In this document: in pieces, positions 42,628-51,043 of the stretch
How positions within the stretch are numbered: the stretch's first letter is position 1
Layout: each line of letters starts with the position of its first letter
Source of the DNA: Stenotrophomonas maltophilia
GTDB lineage: Bacteria > Pseudomonadota > Gammaproteobacteria > Xanthomonadales > Xanthomonadaceae
Assembly: GCF_039555535.1 (NCBI RefSeq)
Contig: NZ_CP154630.1
Location: 2,245,001 to 2,309,000, forward strand
DNA length: 64,000 nucleotides
Direction: 5' to 3'
The notes under the pieces: generated by a model
What the model was told of the DNA's origin: nothing
Database searches by the model: none
Seen by the model: the letters and a program-made list of their open reading frames with translations, nothing else
Translations under genes and position numbers: made by a program

Positions 42628-43510
42628 TCAGGGGCGCGTCATCCGATAGCGGATGCGGTACAGGTCCAACCCTGCACCGTCCGCGCGCCGCGCCGAATAG
42701 GTCAAGGTGCCGGGTTGCGAGCCATCCAGCATCGCGCCGTAGCTGTCGCCGGAGACCTCGTTCAAGGGGGAGGGCAATGCATGGCCCGTGTCATAACGGC
42801 CTCCACGCTCGTAGGCAATGAACTGGCGCACCGGTGCCCTTCCGAAGTCCAGGGCGCGGGCAAACACGAGCGTCCGGCCGTCGCCCAGGAAGGTGGCATC
42901 GAACTCCTGCGCTACGGTATTGAGGTCTCCCGCCAGCGGCCGGGCACGCTCCGCGACGCCACGGACCATCGTTGCGATGTAGAGGTCATGGCCACCCGCA
43001 CCGCCTGCGCGATCGCTGGAGAACAGTAACGTGCCTGCATCCGGCGAAAGCATCGGCGCGAACTCATCGGCTGCGCTGTTCACTGCGGGGCCAAGATTGA
43101 TCGGCTCCCCGAATCGACCGTCGCTCCCCATGCTGACCCGATACAGATCGCCGCCGCCCTGGCCGCCTGCGCGATCCGAACAGAAGTACACCACGCGGCC
43201 ATCGGCGGAAAAGGCGGGATCGAAGTCGCGCCCCGGCGTGTTGAACGGCACCGGCGTCGCCAGCCGCCAGCGCTGCCCATCGTGGCGGGAGACCCAGATG
43301 TCATACCCGCCCGGACCGCCGGGCCGGTTGCGGCTGAACCACAGCGCGGTCTTTCCGTCGGGGCTCAAGGTCAGTCGAATCTCGTCGTACTGCGTGGATG
43401 CAACGCCCGGGGCAAAGCGCTCGGCCGGGCCGACGATCTGCAGTCCCCTTGATGGAGACGCGGGGGGGCGACGCAGCAACCAGCAGCACCACGGCCAACA
43501 GCGTCTTCAT
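42628..43510 (-). pseudogene. Exported PD40/TolB-like beta-propeller protein, frameshifted in a 7-base homopolymer
   Basis: From the ATG at 43510 the first 14 codons give a signal peptide, MKTLLAVVLLVAASPP; this frame then fails. The propeller domain, with repeated WD40-like/PD40 blades (LSPDGKTALWFSRNRPGGPGGYDIW; FSADGRVVYFCSDRAGGQGGGDLY; LSPDAGTLLFSSDRAGGAGGHDLY), is in another frame. Both frames join cleanly if the run of seven C on the coding strand (seven G at 43462-43468) had six, giving VAASPPASPSRGLQIVGPAERF. The ATG at 43510 overlaps the stop of the upstream gene as ATGA, supporting it as the true start. Reads as a one-base insertion, or a slippage-prone (phase-variable) tract. Function of the propeller is unknown. 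Confidence 0.85.
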
Positions 43511-44547
43511 GCCTGTCGCTCGAAATCGCTGACCCAGTTGGTTTCCCAGCTGCGCCCACCATCGGCCGAGGCCGCCTGTTCCCAGCGCGCCGAACGCGGG
43601 GTAATGCGTGACCAGATCACCCGTGTCTGGATTGATCGACCGTCGTGCTGGTCTTCGCCGAAGAAGTGGCCGACACCGGCCTCGAAGCCACCGCGCAGCG
43701 GCGCGCCGATCCGGGTCGGCTCCCGGCCATCCAGCCACCAGCTCAGCCAGTGCTGCTCCGCCGCATTCCAGGCACGGATGCCCATGCCGCGCAGCGGTGC
43801 TCCAGGCACGTCCATCAGGTTGTCACCCACGTTGCCGAATCCTCCCAGTACCGGCCAGTTGTGCAGGGTGCCGTTGAACGCGTCCCACGCATCGCTGCCT
43901 GCCAGCCGAGCGCGCAGGCGACGATGGCGCACGTTCCAATGGCCCACCAGGAAATCAAAGTCGCCTGGTGCATCCGGCAGCTTCGGAAGCGGAGAGGGGG
44001 CCGCAGCAGTGCGGCGAAACCAGTTGCGCCAGTTCACTTCCCAGTGCGCACCGGCATCATCGGAGAACGCCTGTTCCCACCACGGCTCCTCGCCGTGGAT
44101 GTCATGCCAGCGGAACCAAACATCGATGGGGCGCCCGTCGATCCGGTCGGTGCCATGGAAGCTGCCGGCGTTGCCTTCGAAAACACCGCGCACGGGGGCT
44201 TCGATACGGGCAGGGTTGCGGCCATCGATCCACCAGATCGACCACAGGGAAGACACCGGATCAAATGCACGCACGCCCAGGCCCCTGTAGGGGCCCGAAG
44301 GCAGCGCCATGACGTTGTCATCGATGGTGCCGAGTCCGCCCAGGGTGAGCCATACCGCGCTGGAGCCGGTGAAAGACTCCCAGCGGGTATCGCCCACCAA
44401 GCGCTCCTTCAGGCGTTGGTGCCGGACCTGCCAGTTGCCCTGCAACCATTTCCAGTCTTCGCTGTGGCCGGGCAGGGCCCACCCGGAGGGCAGCGCCGTG
44501 GACGCTGCCGCGGCGGCCAGGGTTGCCAGGAACTGCCGTCGATCCAT
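43507..44547 (-). CDS. Tat-exported protein with tandem DUF1579-like domains
   Basis: 346 aa. The N-terminus MDRRQFLATLAAAAASTALPSGWA is a twin-arginine signal. Two related domains follow (about 30-170 and 190-346): WKWLQGNWQVRHQRLKERLVGDTRWESFTGSS and FDFLVGHWNVRHRRLRARLAGSDAWDAFNGTL, each then having a G-L-G-x-DN motif and a SIWWIDGRNPARI / LSWWLDGREPTRIG strand. The internal duplication is striking. These are DUF1579-like (calycin-type) domains, which bind lipophilic ligands in other families. Its stop overlaps the start of the propeller gene. Confidence 0.8.
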   Translation of the reverse strand: MDRRQFLATLAAAAASTALPSGWALPGHSEDWKWLQGNWQVRHQRLKERLVGDTRWESFTGSSAVWLTLGGLGTIDDNVMALPSGPYRGLGVRAFDPVSSLWSIWWIDGRNPARIEAPVRGVFEGNAGSFHGTDRIDGRPIDVWFRWHDIHGEEPWWEQAFSDDAGAHWEVNWRNWFRRTAAAPSPLPKLPDAPGDFDFLVGHWNVRHRRLRARLAGSDAWDAFNGTLHNWPVLGGFGNVGDNLMDVPGAPLRGMGIRAWNAAEQHWLSWWLDGREPTRIGAPLRGGFEAGVGHFFGEDQHDGRSIQTRVIWSRITPRSARWEQAASADGGRSWETNWVSDFERQA

Positions 44548-44638
44548 GTGCGTGATCCCCTGTCGAAGGTGCCTCCATCGTTGCGCGTACCAAGGGGATT
44601 GACCACGCAGAAATCGGGGCTCAGGCTAAGTCACACTT

Positions 44639-45565
44639 ATGGTCACCCAACGCCAACTGCCATCGCTTGCCGCCATCCGTGCCTTCGAGGCGGCGGCGCG
44701 ACTGGGCAGCTTCGCGCGCGCCGCCGAAGAGCTTGACACCAGTGCGGCGTCGGTGAGCTACCACGTGCGGCGGCTGGAGGCCCAGACCGGGATCTGCCTG
44801 TTCCTGCGCCACGCACAGCACGTGGAACTGACGGTGGCGGGTGCCAGCGTCGCCCAGGAGGCCACCCGGGCATTCGATGCACTGCGCGCCAGCTTCATGC
44901 GCGCCGCTGACAGGGATGCGGCGCGACTGCGCCTGTCCGTGCTGCCGACGCTGGGCACCAGTTGGCTGACGCCGCGGCTGGGCACGTTCCGCGCCCGCCA
45001 CCGGCAATTCGTGCTGGAACTGGACCTGTCGGCAGCGCCGCAGGATCTGGCCGCCGGCCACTTCGACGCCGCCATCCGCAATGGCCAGGGCGAATGGCCG
45101 GGTCTTCAGGCAACTCCCTTGTTTCCCAGCGTGTTCACACCGTTGTGTGCGCCGGCGCTGCTGCACGAGGCGCGTGGGCTGGGCAGCAGCGCGCTGGAGA
45201 TTCCCCTGCTCGGGCGGCCGGACTGGTGGGCCCTGTGGTTTGCCGCGCACGGGCACCATCCACCGCCGGCACCGGAGAGTTTCGTCGCGCCCTTTGCCGT
45301 CGAGCATCTGGATGTCGGCGCCGCGATCGCCGGGCAAGGCATCGCCATTGGTTCGCCGATCCTGTTCCAGGCCGAGCTGGACAGCGGGCGGCTGGTGCAG
45401 GCGCATCCGGGCGTGGCCAGCGACGGTCGCGGCTTCTGGTTCGTGGCACCCACGGCGCGAGGTGGCAGTGCCAAGGTCATTGCATTCCGTGACTGGCTGG
45501 TCGAGCAGGCCGCCGAGGCGCGGCACGCAGCCCGCCATTACTTGGCCCGGGCGGTAATGCCATGA
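44639..45565 (+). CDS. LysR family transcriptional regulator, GcvA-like
   Basis: 308 aa. N-terminal winged helix (LPSLAAIRAFEAAARLGSFARAAEELDTSAASVSYHVRRLEAQTGICLFLR) and a periplasmic-binding-protein-like effector domain (about 95-300). The wording LPSLAAIRAFEAAARLGSFARAAEEL is typical of the GcvA/AmpR branch. Its stop overlaps the AraC gene's start (ATGA at 45562-45565). It is divergent from the Tat-signal protein gene, which may be a target. Confidence 0.92.
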   Translation: MVTQRQLPSLAAIRAFEAAARLGSFARAAEELDTSAASVSYHVRRLEAQTGICLFLRHAQHVELTVAGASVAQEATRAFDALRASFMRAADRDAARLRLSVLPTLGTSWLTPRLGTFRARHRQFVLELDLSAAPQDLAAGHFDAAIRNGQGEWPGLQATPLFPSVFTPLCAPALLHEARGLGSSALEIPLLGRPDWWALWFAAHGHHPPPAPESFVAPFAVEHLDVGAAIAGQGIAIGSPILFQAELDSGRLVQAHPGVASDGRGFWFVAPTARGGSAKVIAFRDWLVEQAAEARHAARHYLARAVMP

Positions 45566-46023
45566 ACCAGAGCCCTGAACTGCTGCGGCGCCTGCTGCGT
45601 GCCAAGGACCGGATGGATCGGGCCAGCCATGAGGAATGGCCCGTCGCGCGCCTGGCCGAGGTCAGTGCGGTGTCGCCGGCGCACTTCGCCCGCTCGTTCA
45701 AGCAGGCCTTCGGGCTGCCACCGCACCGCTATCTCCTCAGCCGGCGCATCGAACGGGCCGTGGCGATGTTGCGTGACACCGAGTTGCCGGTCACCGAAAT
45801 TGCCGCGCAGACAGGGTGGAGCAGCCTGGGTACCTTCGGCCGCATCTTCCGTGACATCACCGGTGACAGCCCGGGCAATGTGCGTGAGCGTGAGCGTGCG
45901 GGTCAGGCGGCGTCGGCCAGCGTGCCGGAATGCCATGCACGCGCCGCGCAGCGCCCGGACCTGAAGATCGCAGTTTTGGAGAAGCGCCGCCGCGAGGCGG
46001 TTGCTAACGTGGACCCTACCTGA
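45562..46023 (+). CDS. AraC family regulator (DNA-binding domain only)
   Basis: 153 aa consisting of an AraC-type double helix-turn-helix (about 8-110: WPVARLAEVSAVSPAHFARSFKQAFGLPPHRYLLSRRIERAVAMLRDTELPVTEIAAQTGWSSLGTFGRIFRDITG with the G-F-x-S-x-x-F-x-R-x-F-like GWSSLGTFGRIFRD) and a basic C-terminal tail. No ligand-binding domain. Translationally coupled to the LysR gene, and followed by the VOC-protein gene. Confidence 0.9.
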   Translation: MNQSPELLRRLLRAKDRMDRASHEEWPVARLAEVSAVSPAHFARSFKQAFGLPPHRYLLSRRIERAVAMLRDTELPVTEIAAQTGWSSLGTFGRIFRDITGDSPGNVRERERAGQAASASVPECHARAAQRPDLKIAVLEKRRREAVANVDPT

Positions 46024-46033
46024 GGGAGGTCCC

Positions 46034-46459
46034 ATGACGAACACTGTGAACACGGTCGGCCTGTATGTGCGCGACCAGGATGAGGCGCTGGCGTTCTACG
46101 TCGGCAAGCTCGGTTTCGAAGTGCATACCGACGTGCGCAATGGCAGCTACCGCTGGCTGACGGTACGCAGCCCGGGCCAGGACGGTTTCCAGCTGGGCCT
46201 GTTCGTGCCGGGCCCGCCCACCCACGATGCGGCCACCGCGCTTTCGCTGCAGCAGCTGGTAGCCAAGGGCGCAATGCCGCCCCTGGTGCTGGCGGTCGAT
46301 GACTGCCAGGCACGCTACACGCAATGGCTGGCACAGGGCGTTGAATTCACCCAGCAGCCGATCGAGCGCTATGGCGCCGTCGACGCCGGATTCCGCGACC
46401 CATCGGGCAATGGCTGGAAGATGATCGAAGCCCGTTCCGAAGCGAGGCGCCGGCAATGA
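46034..46459 (+). CDS. VOC family protein (glyoxalase/dioxygenase fold)
   Basis: 141 aa. Paired beta-alpha-beta-beta-beta modules: NTVGLYVRDQDEALAFYVGKLGFEVHTD and PPLVLAVDDCQARYTQWLAQGVEFTQQPIERYGAVDAGFRDPSGNGWKMIE. Metal-ligand positions of the glyoxalase type are not obvious. A GAGGGAGG ribosome site precedes the ATG at 46034. It forms part of a LysR-AraC-VOC-membrane protein operon. The substrate is unknown. Confidence 0.88.
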   Translation: MTNTVNTVGLYVRDQDEALAFYVGKLGFEVHTDVRNGSYRWLTVRSPGQDGFQLGLFVPGPPTHDAATALSLQQLVAKGAMPPLVLAVDDCQARYTQWLAQGVEFTQQPIERYGAVDAGFRDPSGNGWKMIEARSEARRRQ

Positions 46460-46686
46460 GCCGCGGTGGCTGGGCACGGCCCGTGCATCGTTGGACCTCG
46501 ATCGTGTTCACCCTGGCGGTGATCGCCAACTTCGCCGTACGTGGGCTGGGCCAGGGCGAACCGGCGGCGTGGATCACCTATTCGCCGTTGCCGCCCTTGT
46601 TCCTGCAGCTGTTCACCGGGTTGTACCTGTTCGTGCTGCACTACAACGGCAGGTGCCGCAGCGCCGGGCAGGGCACTGCGGGTTGA
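46456..46686 (+). CDS. Small two-helix membrane protein
   Basis: 76 aa. Helices at about 15-32 (IVFTLAVIANFAVRG) and 44-62 (PPLFLQLFTGLYLFVLHY). Start codon overlaps the VOC gene stop (ATGA). No recognised family. Confidence 0.8.
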   Translation: MSRGGWARPVHRWTSIVFTLAVIANFAVRGLGQGEPAAWITYSPLPPLFLQLFTGLYLFVLHYNGRCRSAGQGTAG

Positions 46687-46693
46687 CGCTGGG

Positions 46694-47389
46694 TCAGGCG
46701 GCAGCGTCGGCGGCGTAGGCCGCCAGCAGCGCGGGAAGGTCTTCCATGCGCTGGAAGATCACCTGGGCACCGGCTGCGCGCAGCGCCTCGGGCGTGCTGT
46801 GGTGCGGGCCGCCCTCGCTGAAGCCGAACACGGTGGCGCCTGCCGCCACACCGGCGGTCGCACCGGTCACGGTGTCTTCGATGACCGCGCAGCGCTTCGG
46901 ATCCACGCCCAGCGCGGCAGCGGCCGCCAGGTAGACGTCCGGGTGCGGCTTGGTGTTGGGCATGTCCTGGCCGCTGTAGACGTGGTCGCCGAAGGCATCG
47001 AGGATGCCGACCTTGCCCAGCTGCAGCTGCACCTTGTGCAGATCGGCGCCGGAAGCGCAGGCAATCCGCCCTTCGGTCGCAACTGCGATCGCACGCACCG
47101 CTTCCGGCGCGCCCTGGATCGCCTGCAGGTCACGCTCCAGGGCGATGTTGCGCTGCTGGCGGAATTCCTCCAGCCATTCCTCGGTGAACGGCTTGCCGGT
47201 GCGTTCTTCGATCAGTCCGGCCAGGTGGGCAACGGATTGGCCAAGGAAGACTTCCCCCGCCTGCGCTGGAGTCAATGGCCAGCCACGTTCGGTCAGCATC
47301 TCGGAGAGGACGCGGGCGACCAGTGGCTCGGAATCGACCAGTACGCCGTCGCAGTCGAACAGCACGGCATCGAAGGGGAAATGGGACAT
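46694..47389 (-). CDS. HAD family sugar-phosphatase
   Basis: 231 aa HAD hydrolase, subfamily I with a helical cap. Motifs: nucleophile Asp12 and acid Asp14 in FDAVLFDCDGVLVDSEP; motif II ACASGADL; Lys in NTKPHPDVYL; motif IV CAVIEDTVTGATAG. The family dephosphorylates sugar phosphates such as phosphoglycolate, 6-phosphogluconate or beta-phosphoglucomutase substrates. Convergent with the small membrane-protein gene. Confidence 0.92.
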   Translation of the reverse strand: MSHFPFDAVLFDCDGVLVDSEPLVARVLSEMLTERGWPLTPAQAGEVFLGQSVAHLAGLIEERTGKPFTEEWLEEFRQQRNIALERDLQAIQGAPEAVRAIAVATEGRIACASGADLHKVQLQLGKVGILDAFGDHVYSGQDMPNTKPHPDVYLAAAAALGVDPKRCAVIEDTVTGATAGVAAGATVFGFSEGGPHHSTPEALRAAGAQVIFQRMEDLPALLAAYAADAAA

Positions 47390-47452
47390 CTACAGCTCCA
47401 GAGGGCAATGCGGTGGTGCAATTGCCCGCCATTTTCCCACAGCCATCCTTGC

Positions 47453-47475
47453 GTGGCACCCGGACCGGGTGCCAC
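47453..47475. terminator. Perfect hairpin between HAD gene and nuclease gene
   Basis: Arms gtggcacccg and cgggtgccac around gac: perfect 10-bp stem with a 3-base loop, 19 bases past the stop of the nuclease gene (minus strand) and upstream of the HAD gene start. It has no T-run, so it may terminate weakly or act otherwise. Confidence 0.45.
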
Positions 47476-47493
47476 CCATTCCCGGCAGGCCGG

Positions 47494-48234
47494 TCAGCCC
47501 AGGTCACACCCCGCCGGCTGGGGCCAGGTGGTGGCCGGCAGCATGTTCTTCAGCGAGGCAGGTGCGTTGATCGCCACGTAGCTGGCACCCAGCAGCTCCT
47601 CCAGATCGGCGATGGTCACCAGGTAGCTGTCCAGGCTGCCCAGGTTCGCTTCATTGGGGATGATCCAGCTGATCGCCTTGGCCGTGCCGGTGTTCGGATC
47701 GCGGGTGATGATCGTCTTCCAGAAGAACTCCGGCGTCGGGATGCCGTGGCTGGAAAGGAAATAGTCGTTGGCGGCGTCGCCGTAGACGACGCCACCGTAG
47801 ACATCCACCGGCGCGATGTCACGATAGCACTCGGCCACGTTCTCGGCCTTCACCCAGATGCCCTGGTTGAAGCTGGACACCTGCGGGACGATGTTGGTCA
47901 TGTAGTTGGCGCGGCGGATGTACGTCGCGTTGTAGTCCATGTGGTTGGACGTCACCAGATGGCCCCGGTCATAGCCGGACTTGATGCTGGCGTAGGAGGC
48001 GGTGCTGGTCTGCCCGAGGCAGCCGGCCGGCAGGTCCGGGTCCTTGTAGAAGCTGGACGGCCGCGCGGCCGAACCAGTGTCTGCGGTCAGGGTGTATTCG
48101 TAGCGGGTGGCGCTGTGGATGCTGCAATCGTAGGTAAGCACGAAGCCGCCCTTGTTGAGGGTGACGACCTGGGCCTGGGCAGCGCCGGCGAAGGCACTGA
48201 GGACGAGCGCGAAGAAGAAGCTTGCAAGGCGCAT
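47494..48234 (-). CDS. Secreted DNA/RNA non-specific endonuclease
   Basis: 246 aa. Signal peptide (about 1-20, ALVLSAFAGAAQA) and a beta-beta-alpha-metal nuclease domain: YDRGHLVTSNHMDYN (88-102; DRGH with general base His92) and NIVPQVSSFNQGIWVKAE with the metal-binding Asn123. Four Cys residues (37, 72 and two near the C-terminus) may form disulphides. The family cleaves both nucleic acids outside the cell (as in Serratia nuclease). The ATG at 48234 is preceded by TGGAGA; an in-frame start 63 bases upstream adds no signal. Confidence 0.93.
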   Translation of the reverse strand: MRLASFFFALVLSAFAGAAQAQVVTLNKGGFVLTYDCSIHSATRYEYTLTADTGSAARPSSFYKDPDLPAGCLGQTSTASYASIKSGYDRGHLVTSNHMDYNATYIRRANYMTNIVPQVSSFNQGIWVKAENVAECYRDIAPVDVYGGVVYGDAANDYFLSSHGIPTPEFFWKTIITRDPNTGTAKAISWIIPNEANLGSLDSYLVTIADLEELLGASYVAINAPASLKNMLPATTWPQPAGCDLG

Positions 48235-48383
48235 TGCGGTTCTCCAGCAGAAGTTCAGGGCGCAGCCGTCCGCCACGGCCTGGCAGGGCGAGGTCATGGG
48301 GAGACGGTGCGGAGTGGGTGCAGCGGATTGCGGTGGGACGTGGCCGCGTTGTTGGGCTGTGGAGGCCCTGCGGTGTCGTAAGC

Positions 48384-48432
48384 GTCACAAGCTGTCGTCT
48401 TTCGGTCAACGACGAAAAGACGAAGCTGTGAC
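48384..48432. other. Long imperfect hairpin in the gap before the nuclease gene
   Basis: The sequence from 48384 (gtcacaagctgtcgtctttcg) is nearly complementary to the sequence up to 48432 (cgacgaaaagacgaagctgtgac), giving about 20 paired bases with two small bulges and a short loop. The gap 48235-48571 between the divergent nuclease and zinc-ribbon genes contains nothing else evident. Neither strand has a T-run, so it is not a clear terminator; it might be a regulatory RNA element or protein-binding site. Confidence 0.5.
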
Positions 48433-48571
48433 CGCGCGCAAGCACTGGAGAGGTGTCAGATCACACGGCACGTGGGTGACATACGCGGGTGCTAGGGCGT
48501 TGTAGCGCAGGCGGTGTACGACTCGATATCCTGCGCAGCAGGACCGGGAGCCATGGGATCGGGCAAGGCGA

Positions 48572-48904
48572 ATGATCAACAGTGAACTGCTTGCAGGGGC
48601 CGCTGCTGCCGCCCTGATCGGGATTGCAATCGTGGCCGCGCTGCGTCGACAGAGACGCCCGCCACATCGCAGTTTCAAGTGTGGGCGCTGCGGCAACGCC
48701 GCCCTCCATGACGAACGTACCCGTGGCGCCTGGCGCGCCGGCAAGCAGCGCTTCTACTGCAGCGCCTGTCATGCCGCCTGGCTGCGATCGCATCCACAGA
48801 CTTCCGCGCCGCACCGCGGGGCGTCCGGATGCCTGGGCGTCGTTGGCACACTTGCATTGATGCCACTTGCAGGCCTGGTGGCGTGGGTGATCCACCGCGC
48901 CTGA
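48572..48904 (+). CDS. Membrane-anchored zinc-ribbon protein
   Basis: 110 aa. Helix at about 7-24 (LLAGAAAAALIGIAIVAAL), then a zinc ribbon (FKCGRCGNAALHDER ... RFYCSACHAAWLR; two CxxC pairs about 24 residues apart), then a second helix at about 86-106. No functional family recognised. Its gene ends 128 bases before the hydrolase gene. Confidence 0.8.
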   Translation: MINSELLAGAAAAALIGIAIVAALRRQRRPPHRSFKCGRCGNAALHDERTRGAWRAGKQRFYCSACHAAWLRSHPQTSAPHRGASGCLGVVGTLALMPLAGLVAWVIHRA

Positions 48905-49032
48905 ATGTGATCGTGCATCGATCCAACCGGGCGCCGGGTTCGAAAGCGTCATGCTGCGTCGCAAGGTGCCACCCACCATTCGCACTGGTACGGTCCGACC
49001 CGTTGCACCACCACCGACGGGGAGAGACCACG

Positions 49033-50607
49033 ATGCGCAAGGTAGTGCTGCTGTTGATCCTGCTGACCGGGCTGGCGCCCACCGCTTGGGCGGCCACGGT
49101 CAAGACCACCCATCGCACCATTCCCAGCTGGGATGGAACGCCTCTCGGGGCCTTCGTCATCGAACCGCAGGACGCGGGCAGCGGACGGCATCCGCTGCTG
49201 GTGATGCCCAGCAGCTGGGCCGTGCCCAGCGTGGAGTACGTGGGCGTGGCGCAGTCACTGGCCCGGCGCGGCTATGTAGTCATCAGCTACAGTTCGCGTG
49301 GCTTCTGGGAGTCCGGCGGCAGCATCGACATCGCCGGGCCGGCCACGGTCGAGGATGTCAGTGCGCTGATTGACTGGGCGCTGGACAACACCCGGGCCGA
49401 TCCCACCCGTGTTGGCGTCTCGGGCATCTCGTACGGCGCCGGCACCAGCCTGCTGGCCGCGGCGCGCGACCCGCGCATCAAGGCGGTGGCGGCACTGAGT
49501 GGCTGGGCCGACCTGCAGGCCTCGCTGTACAGCAACGATACCCCCAGCGCACAGGGCATCGCGCTGCTGGTGGCCGCCGGCCTGGCCACTGGCCGTCCGG
49601 GAACGGAACTGGCCACCATCAACCGCAATGTGCTGGTGGGCAACTACCAGGGTGCTGTGGACTCACTGTTGCCTGTGGCGGCGCAGCGCAGCCCCGGGGC
49701 CAGCATCGATGAGATCAACGCCAACCTGCCGGCGGTGTTCCTGGCCAACGCCTTCAACGACAGCCTGTTCCCGCCGGGCCAGCTGGTGGACTTCTTCAAC
49801 CGCCTGAAGGGCCCCAAGCAGCTGCAGCTGCGCCATGGCGACCACGCGCTCAACGAAGCCTTTGGCGCACTGGGCATTCCCAACGAGGTCTACGACGCGG
49901 TTGGCGACTGGTTCGACCACTACCTCAAGGGTGAAGCCAATGGCATCGACCGGCAGCCTGCGGTGCAGCTGAAGTCGCAGAAGGGCAGCTGGAGCACGTA
50001 TCCGAACTGGCAGGCGACCAATGCCGGCGCCATCAGCTATGCGCTGACCGCGCCCAAAGGGCTGCTGCTGCCCACCGGCGGCCTGGGAGAGAGCGGAAGC
50101 AGTACCGGCTGGAACTACCGTATCGGTAGTGGCCTGCTGACCGCTGCCAATTCGGGCGTGGCGATGGCCTCCGGCGCGCTGCAGATGATCAATCTGCCGC
50201 CAGGCGCCTATGTTCCGTTCGTGGGCCGCAACGCGGCCGGCGTCTGGCAGGGGCCGGTCCAGTGGAGTGCGCGACGCCTGGACGGCGCGCCGGAGGTGCG
50301 CCTGACCGTCACGCCCAGCCGCGCCGACACCACGCTGTATGCCTATCTGTACGCCGAGGATGTGCTGGGCAACGGCCAGCTGATCAGCCACAAGCCGTAC
50401 ACGCTGCGCGGCGCCACGCCGGGCCAGCCGAAGACGCTGGACCTGCGCCTGGAAGCGAGCAGCTGGAACATTCCGGCTGGCAGCCGCCTGACCCTGGTGG
50501 TTGATACGGTGGATCTGCGCTATTCCGGCATCAGCCAGTTGGGCGGCACGGTGACCTTCAGTTCACCAGCCAACGCGCCTTCGGTGCTGAAGGTGCCGTT
50601 GCATTGA
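49033..50607 (+). CDS. Secreted CocE/NonD (S15-type) alpha/beta hydrolase
   Basis: 524 aa. Signal peptide (about 1-20), an alpha/beta-hydrolase core with catalytic Ser133 in VGVSGISYGAGTS, Asp243 in NAFNDSLFPPG and His271 in LRHGDHALNEA, and a C-terminal jelly-roll domain (about 370-524) as in X-Pro dipeptidyl-peptidases and cocaine esterase. The start at 49033 is fixed by GGAGAG and the signal peptide. The substrate is probably a peptide or ester in the periplasm or outside. Confidence 0.93.
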   Translation: MRKVVLLLILLTGLAPTAWAATVKTTHRTIPSWDGTPLGAFVIEPQDAGSGRHPLLVMPSSWAVPSVEYVGVAQSLARRGYVVISYSSRGFWESGGSIDIAGPATVEDVSALIDWALDNTRADPTRVGVSGISYGAGTSLLAAARDPRIKAVAALSGWADLQASLYSNDTPSAQGIALLVAAGLATGRPGTELATINRNVLVGNYQGAVDSLLPVAAQRSPGASIDEINANLPAVFLANAFNDSLFPPGQLVDFFNRLKGPKQLQLRHGDHALNEAFGALGIPNEVYDAVGDWFDHYLKGEANGIDRQPAVQLKSQKGSWSTYPNWQATNAGAISYALTAPKGLLLPTGGLGESGSSTGWNYRIGSGLLTAANSGVAMASGALQMINLPPGAYVPFVGRNAAGVWQGPVQWSARRLDGAPEVRLTVTPSRADTTLYAYLYAEDVLGNGQLISHKPYTLRGATPGQPKTLDLRLEASSWNIPAGSRLTLVVDTVDLRYSGISQLGGTVTFSSPANAPSVLKVPLH

Positions 50608-50667
50608 GGCCAGAAGCCAGGGCCGTCGCCCGATGCCAAGTCGAGCGGCGGCTGTTTCCTGATGGGG

Positions 50668-50850
50668 TCAGTTGCTGCGCGCCCGGGCGGCCGCCGCGTT
50701 CGCGCGATTGATGCGATCCAGTCTTTCCTGTTTTTCGTATGCGTCCTTGGCGTCCATCACGCCACTGGCAGCATGCAACCACCCGCTGGTGGTGCACCCG
50801 GAAAGCAGAAGAGTGCAGGCGAGAGCAGAGGCGGCGAGGGTGACTTTCAT
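50668..50850 (-). CDS. Small lipoprotein
   Basis: 60 aa. Lipoprotein signal ending LLLSGC with Cys near residue 18, and a highly charged helical remainder (DAKDAYEKQERLDRINRANAAAARARSN). An AAGGAA sequence precedes the ATG at 50850. Function unknown. Confidence 0.85.
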   Translation of the reverse strand: MKVTLAASALACTLLLSGCTTSGWLHAASGVMDAKDAYEKQERLDRINRANAAAARARSN

Positions 50851-51043
50851 CTGGATTCCTTGAGGCAACGGTCGCTCCCACGGATCTGAGCGCCTACGCG
50901 CATCGGGCGGGAGCGTCGCAAGGCTACTTCACGATGGCTTAACTTTGTGCGACCGACTGACTGGATTTATTTGTATGTTCAATTGGTTGGCGCCCATTTC
51001 CTGGCGTGGACAGCAGGCCGGATACGTTTCACGGGAGTCGCGG

